Counted from the first letter of the stretch, positions 26,050 to 37,146 are shown. The stretch: DNA of 40,845 nucleotides from Vibrio crassostreae 9ZC13 (GCF_000272045.2 NZ_AJYZ02000040.1:1-40845); one strand, 5' to 3'. Program-made: numbers and translations. The notes: generated by a model from the letters alone, not told the origin.

Positions 26050-27840
26050 ATGCACAATATCACTGCTGAACGCGTTGCTGCGGTTCGAGCTTGGCTTGAA
26101 ACAAACAACCTAGATGCCGTTATCATTCCACATGAAGACGAATATCTAGGTGAATACGTTCCTGCTCATAACGAGCGACTTCACTGGTTAACAGGTTTCA
26201 CTGGCTCTGCTGGTGCGGCAGTTATCACTCGTGAGAACGCTGCTATTTTTGTTGATGGTCGCTACACGGTTCAGGTTCGTAAGCAGGTACCAGCAGAGTT
26301 ATTTGAGTATCGCCACCTTATTGAAGAGCCGGCTTTAGATTGGATCACCAGTTCTCTAGCACAAGGCAGCAAGGTTGCATTCGACCCACGCATGCACACT
26401 GCTGCTTGGTTGAAAGGCGCTCAAGCTAAACTGGCAGAGAAAGTTGAACTAACAACACTATCTTCGAATCCAATTGATGAGCTTTGGTCTGATCGTCCTG
26501 AGCCGGTGGTATCTGATGTTCGCTTAATGGCAACAGACGCAGTAGGCCAATCAAGTGAAAGCAAACGTGCGGAGATTGCTGGCTTACTAAAAGCCAAAGG
26601 TGCTGATGCCGCTATCCTTACGGAACTCGATTCGATCTGTTGGTTGCTTAACATTCGCGGCTTGGACGTATCTCGCCTACCTGTTGTGTTATCCAATGCG
26701 ATCATCCACGCCGATGAAAGCGTCGACTTCTTCCTAGACCCAGCTCGTATTCCTACGTGCTTTGAAGCACACGTTGGCAATGGTATTCGCGTATCTCACC
26801 CATCAGAGCTTGAAGCACGCCTTCAATCTTTGGAAGGCAAAAATGTATCTGTCGATTCAGGTACCAGTAACGCTTGGTACACGCTGGTTCTACAAAACTC
26901 TGGTGCTCATATCATTGAAGCAGCAGACCCATGCCTAATGCCAAAAGCAGCAAAGAATGAAACTGAAATTGCCGGCATGAAAGCGTGTCACATTCGTGAT
27001 GGTGTTGCGATGGCGAAGTTCCTATCTTGGATTGATGCAGAAGTCACGCAAGGTAATCTGCACAATGAAGCTGTGCTAGCAGACAAAGTTCAATCATTCC
27101 GCGAACAAGACCCAACGCTGATGGACCTAAGTTTTGACACGATTTCAGCAGCAGGCGGCAACGCAGCAATGTGTCACTACAACCACGAGAACCAACCTGA
27201 ACCAGGTCAGTTAGAGATGAATACTCTTTACCTAGTCGATTCAGGCGGTCAGTACCTAGATGGTACAACCGACATCACTCGAACTATCGCGATTGGCCAG
27301 CCAAGCGACGAAATGATCCAGCAGTTCACGTTAGCGCTTAAAGGTCACATCGGTATCGCGCGTGCACGTTTCCCACAGGGTACTCGTGGTTTCCAACTTG
27401 ATATTCTAGCTCGCCAACACTTATGGGCAGAAGGCTTCGACTACGACCACGGTACTGGTCACGGTGTTGGTCATTTCCTAAGTGTTCATGAAGGTCCGCA
27501 AAGCATCTCTAAGAAGCTAATCGATGTACCTCTTGTTGAAGGCATGGTGTTATCAAACGAGCCGGGTTACTACCGTGCAGATGAATTTGGTATCCGTATC
27601 GAAAACCTAGAACTGGTGGTTGAGCTGCCAACTCAAGGTGACTTCTCAGTACTAACGTTTGAGTCGCTAACACGTTGCCCTATCGATAAGCGCAACATCA
27701 ACGTCGATTTACTGACACGACCTGAACTTGCATGGCTTAATGATTACCACCAGAAAGTATGGAACGATGTTAGCCCATTAGTTGAAGGTGATACATTGGA
27801 ATGGTTACGCCAATCAACCACTCCACTTGCTCATGCTTAA
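26050..27840 (+). CDS. Xaa-Pro aminopeptidase (aminopeptidase P, M24)
   Basis: Cytosolic metallopeptidase that removes the N-terminal residue before proline. The 596-residue length and three-domain layout match the eukaryotic-type XPNPEP1 branch, not the ~440-residue E. coli PepP: two creatinase-type N-terminal domains, then the M24 pita-bread domain. Dinuclear metal ligands are visible: Asp397 and Asp408 (VDSGGQYLDGTTDITRT), His471 (HGTGHGVGHF), Glu504 (SNEPGYY) and Glu518 (GIRIENL). RBS AAGGA lies upstream of the ATG. Transcribed alone, ending in a bidirectional terminator shared with thiH. Confidence 0.93.
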   Translation: MHNITAERVAAVRAWLETNNLDAVIIPHEDEYLGEYVPAHNERLHWLTGFTGSAGAAVITRENAAIFVDGRYTVQVRKQVPAELFEYRHLIEEPALDWITSSLAQGSKVAFDPRMHTAAWLKGAQAKLAEKVELTTLSSNPIDELWSDRPEPVVSDVRLMATDAVGQSSESKRAEIAGLLKAKGADAAILTELDSICWLLNIRGLDVSRLPVVLSNAIIHADESVDFFLDPARIPTCFEAHVGNGIRVSHPSELEARLQSLEGKNVSVDSGTSNAWYTLVLQNSGAHIIEAADPCLMPKAAKNETEIAGMKACHIRDGVAMAKFLSWIDAEVTQGNLHNEAVLADKVQSFREQDPTLMDLSFDTISAAGGNAAMCHYNHENQPEPGQLEMNTLYLVDSGGQYLDGTTDITRTIAIGQPSDEMIQQFTLALKGHIGIARARFPQGTRGFQLDILARQHLWAEGFDYDHGTGHGVGHFLSVHEGPQSISKKLIDVPLVEGMVLSNEPGYYRADEFGIRIENLELVVELPTQGDFSVLTFESLTRCPIDKRNINVDLLTRPELAWLNDYHQKVWNDVSPLVEGDTLEWLRQSTTPLAHA

Positions 27841-27867
27841 TGCTTAATGCTTAATGCTTAATGCTTA
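27833..27867 (+). repeat. tandem heptanucleotide repeat, five ATGCTTA units
   Basis: Five perfect head-to-tail copies of ATGCTTA starting inside the last codons of the aminopeptidase gene. The stop TAA is formed at the junction of the first two units, so copy-number change would leave the protein unaltered. Likely a replication-slippage product. Confidence 0.9.
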
Positions 27868-27890
27868 GCTAATTCAAACTTAATGAAATG

Positions 27891-27920
27891 AAAAACGGCC
27901 ACCTTAGGGTAGCCGTTTTT
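27891..27920. terminator. bidirectional terminator between the aminopeptidase gene and thiH
   Basis: AAAAACGGC...ACC / GGT...GCCGTTTTT (27891-27903 with 27908-27920, one internal mismatch, TTAG loop), flanked by A- and T-runs on both sides. Confidence 0.85.
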
Positions 27921-27943
27921 ATTTGTCGATTTAACTTCGTCGA

Positions 27944-27959
27944 TGTTTCACGTGGAACA
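27944..27959. promoter_or_regulatory. parS ParB-binding site (intergenic)
   Basis: TGTTTCACGTGGAACA is the exact reverse complement of the parS consensus TGTTCCACGTGAAACA. It lies in the converging gap between the aminopeptidase terminator and thiH. Confidence 0.88.
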
Positions 27960-27975
27960 TAAATCTGCGTGTTCG

Positions 27976-29088
27976 CTAACCAGAGTAAGCACTGTGCCAG
28001 TCTCTCCACACAGGATCAAAACCACGTTGACGAATCATTGACTCAACATCGGCAGCACTTCGCTCATCACTTATTTCAAATTGCTCGAGTTCTTCTTCAT
28101 CAGAAGCATAACCACCAGGCTGGGTTTTAGACGCAGCCGACATACTGGTGATTCCCAATGGCAACACATTGTCGCGGAAAGCTGCAGACTCACGAGTCGA
28201 GAGAGACAATTCAACCTCAGGGTTTAATAAGCGATACGCACAGATAAGTTGAACCAACTGTTTATCACTCATAATCGATTTAGGCTGCAAACCACCCTCA
28301 CACGGACGAAGACGTGGGAATGAAATCGAGTAACGTGTTTGCCAATAAGTACGCTCAAGATAGTCTAAGTGAGCGGCCACAAAGAAACAGTCGGTACGCC
28401 AATCTTCCAAGCCAATCAAAGCGCCAATACCTATCTTATCAATACCCGCTTTTGCCAAACGATCGGGCGTTTCGAGCCGGTATTCAAAATCCATTTTATT
28501 GCCACGCAAGTGGTGTTCCGCGTAGGTACTTGGGCTATACGTTTCTTGGTAAACCATCACCGCATCTAAGCCGAGAGTTTTAAGCTCTGCGTAGTCATCT
28601 TGATCAAGCGGCTGCACTTCCATCGCAAGATAGTTAAATTGTGCCTTAATATTCGGTAGCACTTCACGGAAGTACTTCATCCCGACCTTGGTTTCATGTT
28701 CACCAGTCACCAACAATACACTATCAAACTTCATCTTTTTGATAGCGGCACTTTCAGCATCGATTTCATCTAAAGTAAGTGTGCGACGCTTAATGCGGTT
28801 CTCCATTGAGAAACCACAATACGTGCACGCATTCGCACATAAGTTTGAGAGGTACAATGGAATATACAACGACATTGTATTGCCGAATCGCTTGCGTGTG
28901 AGTGCCAACGATTGTTGCGCCATCTGCTCTAAGTAAGGTTCTGCTGCCGGAGAGATAAGAGCCTTAAAGTCTTCCAAGTCGCGTTTAGGTTTACTCAGAG
29001 CGCGCTCAACATCCGCTGCCGTTTTACTGAAGATGGACATACCAATGTCATCCCAGTTGAGCTGTTTAAATCGATCAACAAACGTCAT
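27976..29088 (-). CDS. thiH: 2-iminoacetate synthase ThiH
   Basis: Radical SAM tyrosine lyase that makes dehydroglycine (plus p-cresol) for the thiazole ring of thiamine. The 370 residues include the radical SAM cluster CX3CX2C at Cys84, Cys88 and Cys91 (CANACTYC). Last gene of thiCEFSGH, 7 bp after thiG. Presence of ThiH, not glycine oxidase ThiO, marks the anaerobic-type enterobacterial thiazole route. Confidence 0.95.
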   Translation of the reverse strand: MTFVDRFKQLNWDDIGMSIFSKTAADVERALSKPKRDLEDFKALISPAAEPYLEQMAQQSLALTRKRFGNTMSLYIPLYLSNLCANACTYCGFSMENRIKRRTLTLDEIDAESAAIKKMKFDSVLLVTGEHETKVGMKYFREVLPNIKAQFNYLAMEVQPLDQDDYAELKTLGLDAVMVYQETYSPSTYAEHHLRGNKMDFEYRLETPDRLAKAGIDKIGIGALIGLEDWRTDCFFVAAHLDYLERTYWQTRYSISFPRLRPCEGGLQPKSIMSDKQLVQLICAYRLLNPEVELSLSTRESAAFRDNVLPLGITSMSAASKTQPGGYASDEEELEQFEISDERSAADVESMIRQRGFDPVWRDWHSAYSG

Positions 29089-29095
29089 AAGGACA

Positions 29096-29860
29096 CTACT
29101 CGTCTAGGAATGAAGTTAGCGGACTAGAAGCAACCGCATGAGACACCTGTCCAGCAAGACCAGAAAGGTAAGCCATACGGCCAGCTTCAACTGCCAGTTT
29201 AAAAGCAATCGCCATATCAACGGGTTGTTGAGAAGCCGCAATTGCAGTATTAACTAACACGGCATCCGCGCCCATTTCCATTGCACGAGCAGCATGAGAT
29301 GGCGCACCAATACCAGCGTCAACAATCACAGGGACGTTCGCTTGGTCGATAATGATCTCTAAGAAGTCTGCCGAAGCGATACCTTTGTTCGACCCAATCG
29401 GCGCACCTAGCGGCATAACCGCAGCACAACCCACCTCTTCCAATCGTTTACACAACACTGGGTCAGCATGACAGTAAGGCAACACAACAAAGCCATCTTT
29501 AACCAGTTGCTCAGCCGCTTTTAATGTCTCAATTGGGTCTGGCAACAAGTACTTTGGATCAGGGTGAATTTCCAGTTTGAGCCAGTTTGTGCCTAGCGCT
29601 TCGCGAGCCAAATGCGCAGCAAAGATGGCATCCTTCGCGTTCTTCGCCCCGGAGGTATTTGGTAACAAGTTCACGCCAGCATCAATGATGGGCTGTAAAA
29701 TATCATCTTGCTCAGAGCGAATATCAACTCTCTTCAACGCCATGGTTGCCAGTTGAGAACCGGAAGCTTCGATAGCACTCGCCATTAAATGTTTATTCGC
29801 GAACTTGCCCGTTCCAGTAAAGAGTCGTGATTGAAATGTTTTATCTGCGACAGTTAACAT
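29096..29860 (-). CDS. thiG: thiazole synthase ThiG
   Basis: Condenses 1-deoxyxylulose 5-phosphate, dehydroglycine and ThiS-thiocarboxylate sulfur into the thiamine thiazole phosphate. A 254-residue TIM barrel; the Schiff-base lysine is Lys95 ([10 protein letters not shown]), and the phosphate-binding [22 protein letters not shown] region is present near the C terminus. Two bases separate it from the thiS stop. Confidence 0.95.
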   Translation of the reverse strand: MLTVADKTFQSRLFTGTGKFANKHLMASAIEASGSQLATMALKRVDIRSEQDDILQPIIDAGVNLLPNTSGAKNAKDAIFAAHLAREALGTNWLKLEIHPDPKYLLPDPIETLKAAEQLVKDGFVVLPYCHADPVLCKRLEEVGCAAVMPLGAPIGSNKGIASADFLEIIIDQANVPVIVDAGIGAPSHAARAMEMGADAVLVNTAIAASQQPVDMAIAFKLAVEAGRMAYLSGLAGQVSHAVASSPLTSFLDE

Positions 29861-29862
29861 AG

Positions 29863-30072
29863 TTAGCCTCCTGCAATAGCTTGGAAAAGAGAAATAGCAT
29901 CGCCTTCATTGACGACCCTTTGTTGCCACTGACTTCGCGGGACAACCGCATTATTGATAGCAAAGACACAACCCAGATCGGGTAGTGAAAGCGCTTGGAT
30001 GATATCCGCTAGAGACGACGATTGTGCAACCTGTTCTGGTTGCTCATTGATAGAGATCGTTATGTTGCTCAT
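29863..30072 (-). CDS. thiS: sulfur carrier protein ThiS
   Basis: A 69-residue ubiquitin-fold protein ending in Gly-Gly, the terminus that is adenylated by ThiF and converted to a thiocarboxylate. The start overlaps the thiF stop by 4 bp (ATGA). Confidence 0.93.
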   Translation of the reverse strand: MSNITISINEQPEQVAQSSSLADIIQALSLPDLGCVFAINNAVVPRSQWQQRVVNEGDAISLFQAIAGG

Positions 30073-30851
30073 TGGGTTTCTTCTTCTAAATAGTTAACTG
30101 TAGATGTGCAGCAAACGGGGCATTCACTATCTTGAGTGACACTTAAGTTTTGCCAGTTCATCGTCTGACCATCAAACAGTTTGAGCTGATGTGTTGCAAC
30201 CTGGAACTCGCCAGTGCTAATACGTTGAATCGCTGCCAGTGCTTGGAGGTTGCCTATGGTGCCAACAACTGGGCCGATGATGCCGCTATCGCTACAACGT
30301 GTCGTTTGTGGATGATGACTGAACGGGAACAAACAGTGATAGCACCCTTTCTGCATCTGATAATCAAAGACAATAAACTGACCTTTCCATCCGATCGCAG
30401 AACCAGAAACCAAAGGTGTCTTGCTACCAAAACATGCTTGGTTAACCTGCTGACGTGACTCAAAGTTGTCAGTACAATCCAACACCAAATCAGCGAGCAT
30501 CACCTCAAGCTCAAGCTGGCTCTGAGTCATTCGCCTATTGATGGTTCTCACTTGGTTTCGACCATTAAGCTCAGTCAGTTTTTGCTTCAGAGCTTCTACC
30601 TTAGGCGAACCTAACTGGCTTTCCTTGAACGCAACTTGTCGTTGAAGGTTAGACGAATCCACACAATCATCATCAACTAATACGATTTTCCCGATACCGG
30701 AAGCCGCAAGATAGAGAGCCGCAGCATTGCCTAAGCCACCACAACCGATGACCAATACATGGCTATCTAATAGATTGCGTTGCCCTTGCTCACCCACTTC
30801 AGGAAGTGCGAGTTGTCGTTGATAACGAATGAATTCGAAATCATTCAGCAT
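30069..30851 (-). CDS. thiF: ThiS adenylyltransferase ThiF
   Basis: E1-like enzyme that adenylates the ThiS C terminus and takes part in sulfur transfer. The 260 residues contain the nucleotide-binding GCGGLG (36-41), the zinc tetrad Cys170, Cys173, Cys244 and Cys247, and the sulfur-transfer cysteine Cys186 (TRCSDSG). Overlaps thiE by 11 bp and thiS by 4 bp. Confidence 0.95.
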   Translation of the reverse strand: MLNDFEFIRYQRQLALPEVGEQGQRNLLDSHVLVIGCGGLGNAAALYLAASGIGKIVLVDDDCVDSSNLQRQVAFKESQLGSPKVEALKQKLTELNGRNQVRTINRRMTQSQLELEVMLADLVLDCTDNFESRQQVNQACFGSKTPLVSGSAIGWKGQFIVFDYQMQKGCYHCLFPFSHHPQTTRCSDSGIIGPVVGTIGNLQALAAIQRISTGEFQVATHQLKLFDGQTMNWQNLSVTQDSECPVCCTSTVNYLEEETQ

Positions 30852-32132
30852 GACTTAGCTCCTGAGTTACCTCTTTAGCAGCACCTGAAGAACGGTCAGC
30901 CATTAATGCTTCGAAGAACTCAATCACTTGTTTTGGGTCTTCGGCTAACGTAATCGCACGTACAACAGCAAGGCTCGATACCCCACAACTCCACACCTGT
31001 GCGGCCGTCGACTGGTCAATTCCACCAATCGCAACTGTCGGATAACCGGTGAGTTCTTCTGTGTATGGGATAGTATCAATCAGCTGCTGATAGAGAGATA
31101 AACGCACAAGTCCTTGAGGCTTCGATGGCATCTGCTTAGTGGTGGTTGGGAATATATGCCCCAGCGCAATATAGCTTGGGTTGATTTGCACAATGCGTAG
31201 CAACTCGTAATAACCATGAGTCGATAGACCGATCTTAATACCAGCTTGGCTCAGTTGAGATAGGTTGGATTCTTCGATGTCCTCTTGCCCCAAATGAACA
31301 CCAAAAGCATCATACTTAAGTGCCAATTGCCAATAGTCATTGATAAAAACCTGAGCGTTGTGCTCTCTACCGAGTTCGATAGATCGCGCGATTTGTTGTT
31401 CTAAATCTGCTTGCTGTGGGTTCTTAATACGCAGTTGAACTGTGTTAATTCCAAGCTTGAGCAGCCTTTCGATCCACTCAACATCATCAACCACTGGGTA
31501 TAGTCCTAGGCTACTCTTACTCAATTCCGGGAACGACAGTGATGTTCCTTGGTGCGCCCAACCAACACTAATATCCAGTCGCTCATCTTCGAGAACGGGA
31601 ATAGGAAAGTTTTGATAGTTTGCTGGCCATGTTCCACGTGAAACACTAGATGCTGCGCGAGCTAAAACCAGTGCATCTTCTAGTGGGAATTCCAACGCCA
31701 ACAAAGTAAGTAACCAAGCAAAGTGGCCACGACTATCTAACTCCTGATGAGCTGGAGTTTCACTCTTGATAGCACGATTAGAATCTAGCTGTGACCAGAT
31801 ATCCAATGCAGCTGAGTCATCTAAGACACCGATATAGATGGTATTCGGAGTTTGTGCCAAGGCATCGCGGACACCAGCTAGCGCCACTGAATGACTGTAA
31901 TAAACGATATGATCAAGCTCACTTGAGCGACACTCCGCCAATGAATCAACATCATGAGCAAAACCAATAGATAACGCTTGCTGAGCATCAACGATAGAGA
32001 AGCATTGAGTTGGGCTTACACCCAACTCAACTGCATCGGTTGCCAAGCCTTGTCGCTTAGCAACCAATAGACAGCTTTGCACCTCTCCCGTTAGCTCAAT
32101 ATTTTGAGATGGGATAAGAATCTTCACTGTCA

Positions 32133-32133
<1 letters not shown>
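30841..32133 (-). CDS. thiE: thiamine-phosphate synthase ThiE with long N-terminal extension
   Basis: Joins HMP-pyrophosphate and thiazole phosphate to thiamine phosphate. The catalytic domain is residues ~209-411 with all key motifs: QLRIK (233-237), NDYW (265-268), HLGQED (280-285), GLSTH (302-306), GHIFPTTTK (325-333) and AIGGI (368-372). E. coli ThiE has about 211 residues, this protein 430: the first ~200 are an added module. Its FAWLLTLLALEFPLEDALVLARA stretch (138-160) faintly resembles the C-terminal helices of the HMP-P kinase ThiD, but kinase motifs are absent, so it may be a decayed ThiD. Start and thiC stop share one base (TAATG). A perfect parS lies inside codons 163-168. Confidence 0.92.
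31630..31645. promoter_or_regulatory. parS ParB-binding site inside thiE
   Basis: TGTTCCACGTGAAACA, a perfect 16/16 match to the parS consensus, within the N-terminal extension of ThiE (it encodes VSRGT at 164-168). Confidence 0.9.
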
Positions 32134-34100
<1,967 letters not shown>

Positions 34101-34224
34101 TTAGCCATTATTTATAGGGATAAAAATGCTTGACGGATAAGATGCTACAAGAGGGATCACAGCAAGAAAATGCAGTTGTGATCTGGAGATAGATCTCTAG
34201 AAGGATTCTAGTTAGATATCTACT

Positions 34225-34306
34225 CTTGTTCCCTTCGCAGGTATTAGCCTGATCAGGTTCAACGGATCCCGAGTTAACGGTCTCAGCCATATGGCACTCC
34301 GACAAG
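34225..34306 (-). promoter_or_regulatory. TPP riboswitch of the thi operon
   Basis: On the minus strand the aptamer has the closing stem ACTTGT/ACAAGT, CGGAGTGCC, the invariant GGCTGAGA core, CTGATCAGG, and the ending AATACCTGCGAAGGGAACAAG (read in parts). Between it and thiC (34083-34224) are three small hairpins, including GATCACA / TGTGATC (34155-34183), but no stem followed by a U-run, suggesting control of translation or Rho-dependent termination, not an intrinsic terminator. Confidence 0.95.
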
Positions 34307-34314
34307 TACGATCG

Positions 34315-34343
34315 AGTATATAAAAACGGCTTGGATAAACCAA
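34315..34343 (-). promoter_or_regulatory. thi operon promoter overlapping the crcB terminator
   Basis: -35 TTGGTT (34338-34343), 17-nt spacer, -10 TATACT (34315-34320). The predicted start at about 34309 is just upstream of the TPP aptamer. The -35 and most of the spacer lie inside the crcB terminator hairpin. Confidence 0.65.
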
Positions 34344-34347
34344 GCCG
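34322..34347 (-). terminator. Rho-independent terminator after crcB
   Basis: CGGCTTGG / CCAAGCCG (34327-34334, 34340-34347) with a 5-nt loop and TTTTT on the minus strand, 27 bp past the crcB stop. Confidence 0.88.
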
Positions 34348-34373
34348 AGTTGTTAACAAATCGTAAGAAAGTT

Positions 34374-34757
34374 TTAAGACTTTATCAGAAGTTGGAAGCC
34401 GAACCATGCGGCTGAAATACTGAGAACCACATTGAGCAGTACATTGAGCCCCATCTTGAAGAACGCACCCTGCTGCATAAGAAGCACGTTATCCATCGAA
34501 AACGTAGAAAATGTCGTCAGGGCTCCAAGGAAACCAAGACCGATAATTTGTCTCCACGGCTCCGTCGCAACCATCTCATTTTCAAACGCGGCGATGAGCA
34601 ATCCCATAATCAAAGAGCCAATTACGTTAACAGTCAGCGTACCGTAAGGAAAACCACGCCCTAACATCACAACGCATAACTCTGAAATCAAGTAACGTGA
34701 ACAAGCACCAAACGCGCCACCGATGGCGATAAAACCTAGAATAGATAACTGACCCAT
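34374..34757 (-). CDS. crcB: fluoride channel CrcB/Fluc
   Basis: Small dual-topology fluoride channel that works as a dimer in the inner membrane. From the ATG at 34757 (GGGAGG six bases upstream; an in-frame TTG four codons earlier is the RBS itself) the protein has 127 residues with four hydrophobic helices. Family signatures: GGAFGACSRYL, TLTVNVIGSLIMG and GFLGALTTFSTFSMD. No fluoride riboswitch is visible upstream. Single gene with its own terminator. Confidence 0.93.
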   Translation of the reverse strand: MGQLSILGFIAIGGAFGACSRYLISELCVVMLGRGFPYGTLTVNVIGSLIMGLLIAAFENEMVATEPWRQIIGLGFLGALTTFSTFSMDNVLLMQQGAFFKMGLNVLLNVVLSISAAWFGFQLLIKS

Positions 34758-34857
34758 GAATCCTCCCAAACAATAATCCCTATATTCTAGCTTTAACGCC
34801 GATAAAAGCGAGGGTAGAAACTAAGAATGCATGCGCAAATATTAAACGTTACAGGTG

Positions 34858-35844
34858 TCACTTAACTTCAATATATCCCATCAAACCCGTTTTCATGTGT
34901 TCTATAACATGACAATGATACATCCAGCGGCCAGGGTTGTCGGCTACAAATGCAGCTTTAGCTCGGCCATTTTTTCCAAGTAACACTGTATCAGTATGGA
35001 AAGGTTCTTCAACTTTCTTCCCATCAAGTTCCAATACAGTGAATGTATGGCCGTGAATGTGAATCGGGTGATGATATTGAGTGACGTTCTTAAGATCGAA
35101 TATATAGGTTTTTCCCAGCTCTAAAGTCGCCAACGGTTCAGGGATATTATCTTTGCTCATCCCCTCCCATGCTCGTTTATTAGTTAGCCAAAACTTAGGC
35201 ATAGATTTTCCATCTTTAGATACTGGAGAAACCGCCCCTTCCCATTCAAATAAAAAGTCGATTTCTTCTGCATTAGCCAAATCTAAATTGGGCACAGGAT
35301 TAAGGGGTAAAGAAGGCAGAGAGCGATTCTCAACAAGGGTTGAATCTACAACCTCGAACTCACACAAAGAGAAAGGAAAGCGTCCTTTCATTTGAAGGAC
35401 GCTAACTCGCCCACCGGCTTTGGGTGCTATCAGTCCAATATCCACTCGCATCCCTGGACCAATTTTATGTTGCGTCAGCTTATAAGGTGTTTTTACAGGG
35501 TTACCATCAATGGCAATCACCCATGCCTCAGCCCCTTCGACAGCTATAGGGTAAGTGATCGTATTGTCGACATTAGCGATACGTAGCCTGGTTGTTGCAT
35601 GTTGTTTTAACTCATAGACAGGCTCATGTATTCCATTAACGCTACTCCACTCTCCTGGCGTACCCATACGAGCACTGAGTCGTGGGATCATTAGATCTTT
35701 CCATTGGCCTTTCTTATCTATATGCCAATGTTTAAGCATCAGTGCGTGCTCTTCATCAAACGGCACTGGAATGCTCTCCTCAACGATAATTAGACCAACC
35801 AAGCCCATACCAAGCTGCTTAACGCTGTTCATATGTGGGTGATA
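34858..35844 (-). pseudogene. multicopper oxidase, 5' part lost at an IS630 insertion
   Basis: The remaining ~328 codons encode the C-terminal part of a periplasmic multicopper oxidase of the CopA/PcoA or laccase type. Kept: the second copper motif WYHPH, HPIHIHGHTF (third) and HCHVIEHMKTGLM (fourth, with T1 ligands). Lost: the signal or Tat leader and the first HxH motif, so a working T2/T3 cluster is impossible. The break is exactly at the IS terminal sequence: the TGG codon of WYH is IS-derived, TAT contains the TA target. No oxidase sequence lies beyond the other IS end, so a deletion accompanied or followed insertion. A frame can start at an ATG inside the IS (35958), but its leader is meaningless. 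Confidence 0.85.
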
Positions 35845-36951
35845 CCAATTAAAGTAAAAATGTGATCTAATTAAGATTGATGAATTATTGTGAAATTTAG
35901 CCATGGATAGCCTTAATAACACTGACTTCAAAAAGCTTGCGAGCCAGCAAAAAACCATTCAGATGAAGATGCGTTTACTTGCGCTCGCACACTTTAAAGA
36001 CGGCCTCTCTCGTACACAAATTGCAAAATCTCTCAAAGTCAGTCGAACCAGTGTCAATAAATGGGTTCGGATTTTTTTTGAAGAAGGCCTAGAAGGACTT
36101 CAAGAAAAACCTCGGACTGGTAGGCCTGCATACCTCACCGATGAGCAGCGGGCTCAACTCAGTGCCTTCATAAAAAAAGAAGCTGAATCACCTTCTGGTG
36201 GCCGCCTTGTTGGAAGCGATATACATGACTACATCGTTAAACACTTTGACAAGCACTACCACCCTAATTCCATCTATTATCTCCTCGACCACATGGGTTT
36301 TTCTTGGATAACTTCTCGTTCCAAACACCCTAAACAATCACAGCAAATACAAGACGATTTTAAAAAAATTCCAAATCGAAACGATCCTTAAGATCCCCGG
36401 CCATATTGGGCTAGAGAGTGTTGATGTCTGGTTTCAAGACGAAGCTAGGTTTGGTCAGCAGAACACAACAACACGTCTTTGGGCTACTCGTGGAACGAGA
36501 CCTCGCGTAGTAAAACAGCAGCAATTTGAATACGCTTATTTGTTTGGCTCAGTGTGCCCATCGAGAGGGATTGGTGAGGCAATGGTCGTCCCTTGGGTTA
36601 ACAAAGACATCATGATAAACCATCTAGAGCAGATATCTAAAGTCACAGAAAAAGACCGTCATTCAGTGGTAATAATGGATGGCGCAGGATGGCATACCGA
36701 TGATATTGCTAACCCATTTGATAATGTCAGTATTATCAAATTGCCGCCATACTCACCAGAGCTTAACCCTATAGAGCAAGTGTGGAGTTGGTTAAGGCAA
36801 CACTATCTAGCAAACCAAAACTTCATTGATTATAACGATATTGTTTCGAAGGTCTGTAGCGCTTGGAATGGATTTCTTGAGTGCAAAGATCGCGTCACAA
36901 AAATGTGTACAAGAGATTGGATTGACCTGATCAGTTAATTTTCCGGATTGG
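35845..36951 (+). mobile_element. IS630-family insertion sequence
   Basis: A 1107-bp element with imperfect terminal inverted repeats starting CCAAT (CCAATTAAAGTAAAAAT at the left; CCAATCCGGAAAATTAA as complement of the right end), both sharing TGATC further in. It is flanked by the dinucleotide TA on each side (35843-35844, 36952-36953), the target duplication of IS630/Tc1-type transposons. It carries one transposase gene (35903-36938) in two frames. I do not assign a specific IS name. Confidence 0.85.
35903..36938 (+). pseudogene. IS630-family transposase, frameshifted at an A7 run
   Basis: The first frame (35903-36391, 162 codons) holds the N-terminal helix-turn-helix (SRTQIAKSLKVSRTSVNKWV) and winged-helix region. 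The second, entered at 36369, holds the DDE catalytic domain: WFQDEARFG, VVIMDGAGWHT and SPELNPIEQVWSWL supply D, D and E. Frames differ by +1 at TTTTAAAAAAATT (36358-36370); removing one A gives an uninterrupted protein of about 344 residues, the normal IS630 size. So it is either a disabled copy or one that depends on slippage at the A-run. Confidence 0.88.
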
Positions 36952-36970
36952 TATAATACCGGGCTGGCGA

Positions 36971-36987
36971 TCCAACTCCCAACATTG
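36971..36987 (-). other. possible tRNA-Trp T-arm remnant
   Basis: GATCCAACTCCCAACA resembles GATTCGAACTCCCAACA of the T-arm of the adjacent tRNA-Trp (one gap and one mismatch over 17 bases, 11 contiguous identical). It lies between the rrn terminator and the IS end. It may be an att-site or recombination remnant, or chance. Confidence 0.3.
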
Positions 36988-37008
36988 CTTCGTAGAAGCA
37001 ACAGATGC

Positions 37009-37040
37009 AAAAAAGGCTCTAGCATTTCTGCTAGAGCCTT
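37009..37040 (-). terminator. rrn operon terminator
   Basis: AAGGCTCTAGCA / TGCTAGAGCCTT (37013-37024, 37029-37040, 4-nt loop) followed on the minus strand by TTTTTT, just after tRNA-Trp. Confidence 0.9.
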
Positions 37041-37045
37041 AAATA

Positions 37046-37122
<77 letters not shown>

Positions 37123-37146
37123 AAAACTTTCATTACTTCAGATTCG

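Noticed and set aside
27833..27867. Heptamer repeat as a phase-variation switch
   Set aside because: The stop codon is formed in the first units, so repeat changes cannot alter the reading frame, and no downstream promoter is spaced by it.
34758..34857. Fluoride riboswitch before crcB
   Set aside because: The conserved crcB-motif core is not present in this short leader.
35845..35958. Multicopper oxidase starting at the ATG inside the IS
   Set aside because: The first 37 codons are antisense to the transposase start and IS end and resemble no signal peptide; the gene is a 5'-truncated remnant.
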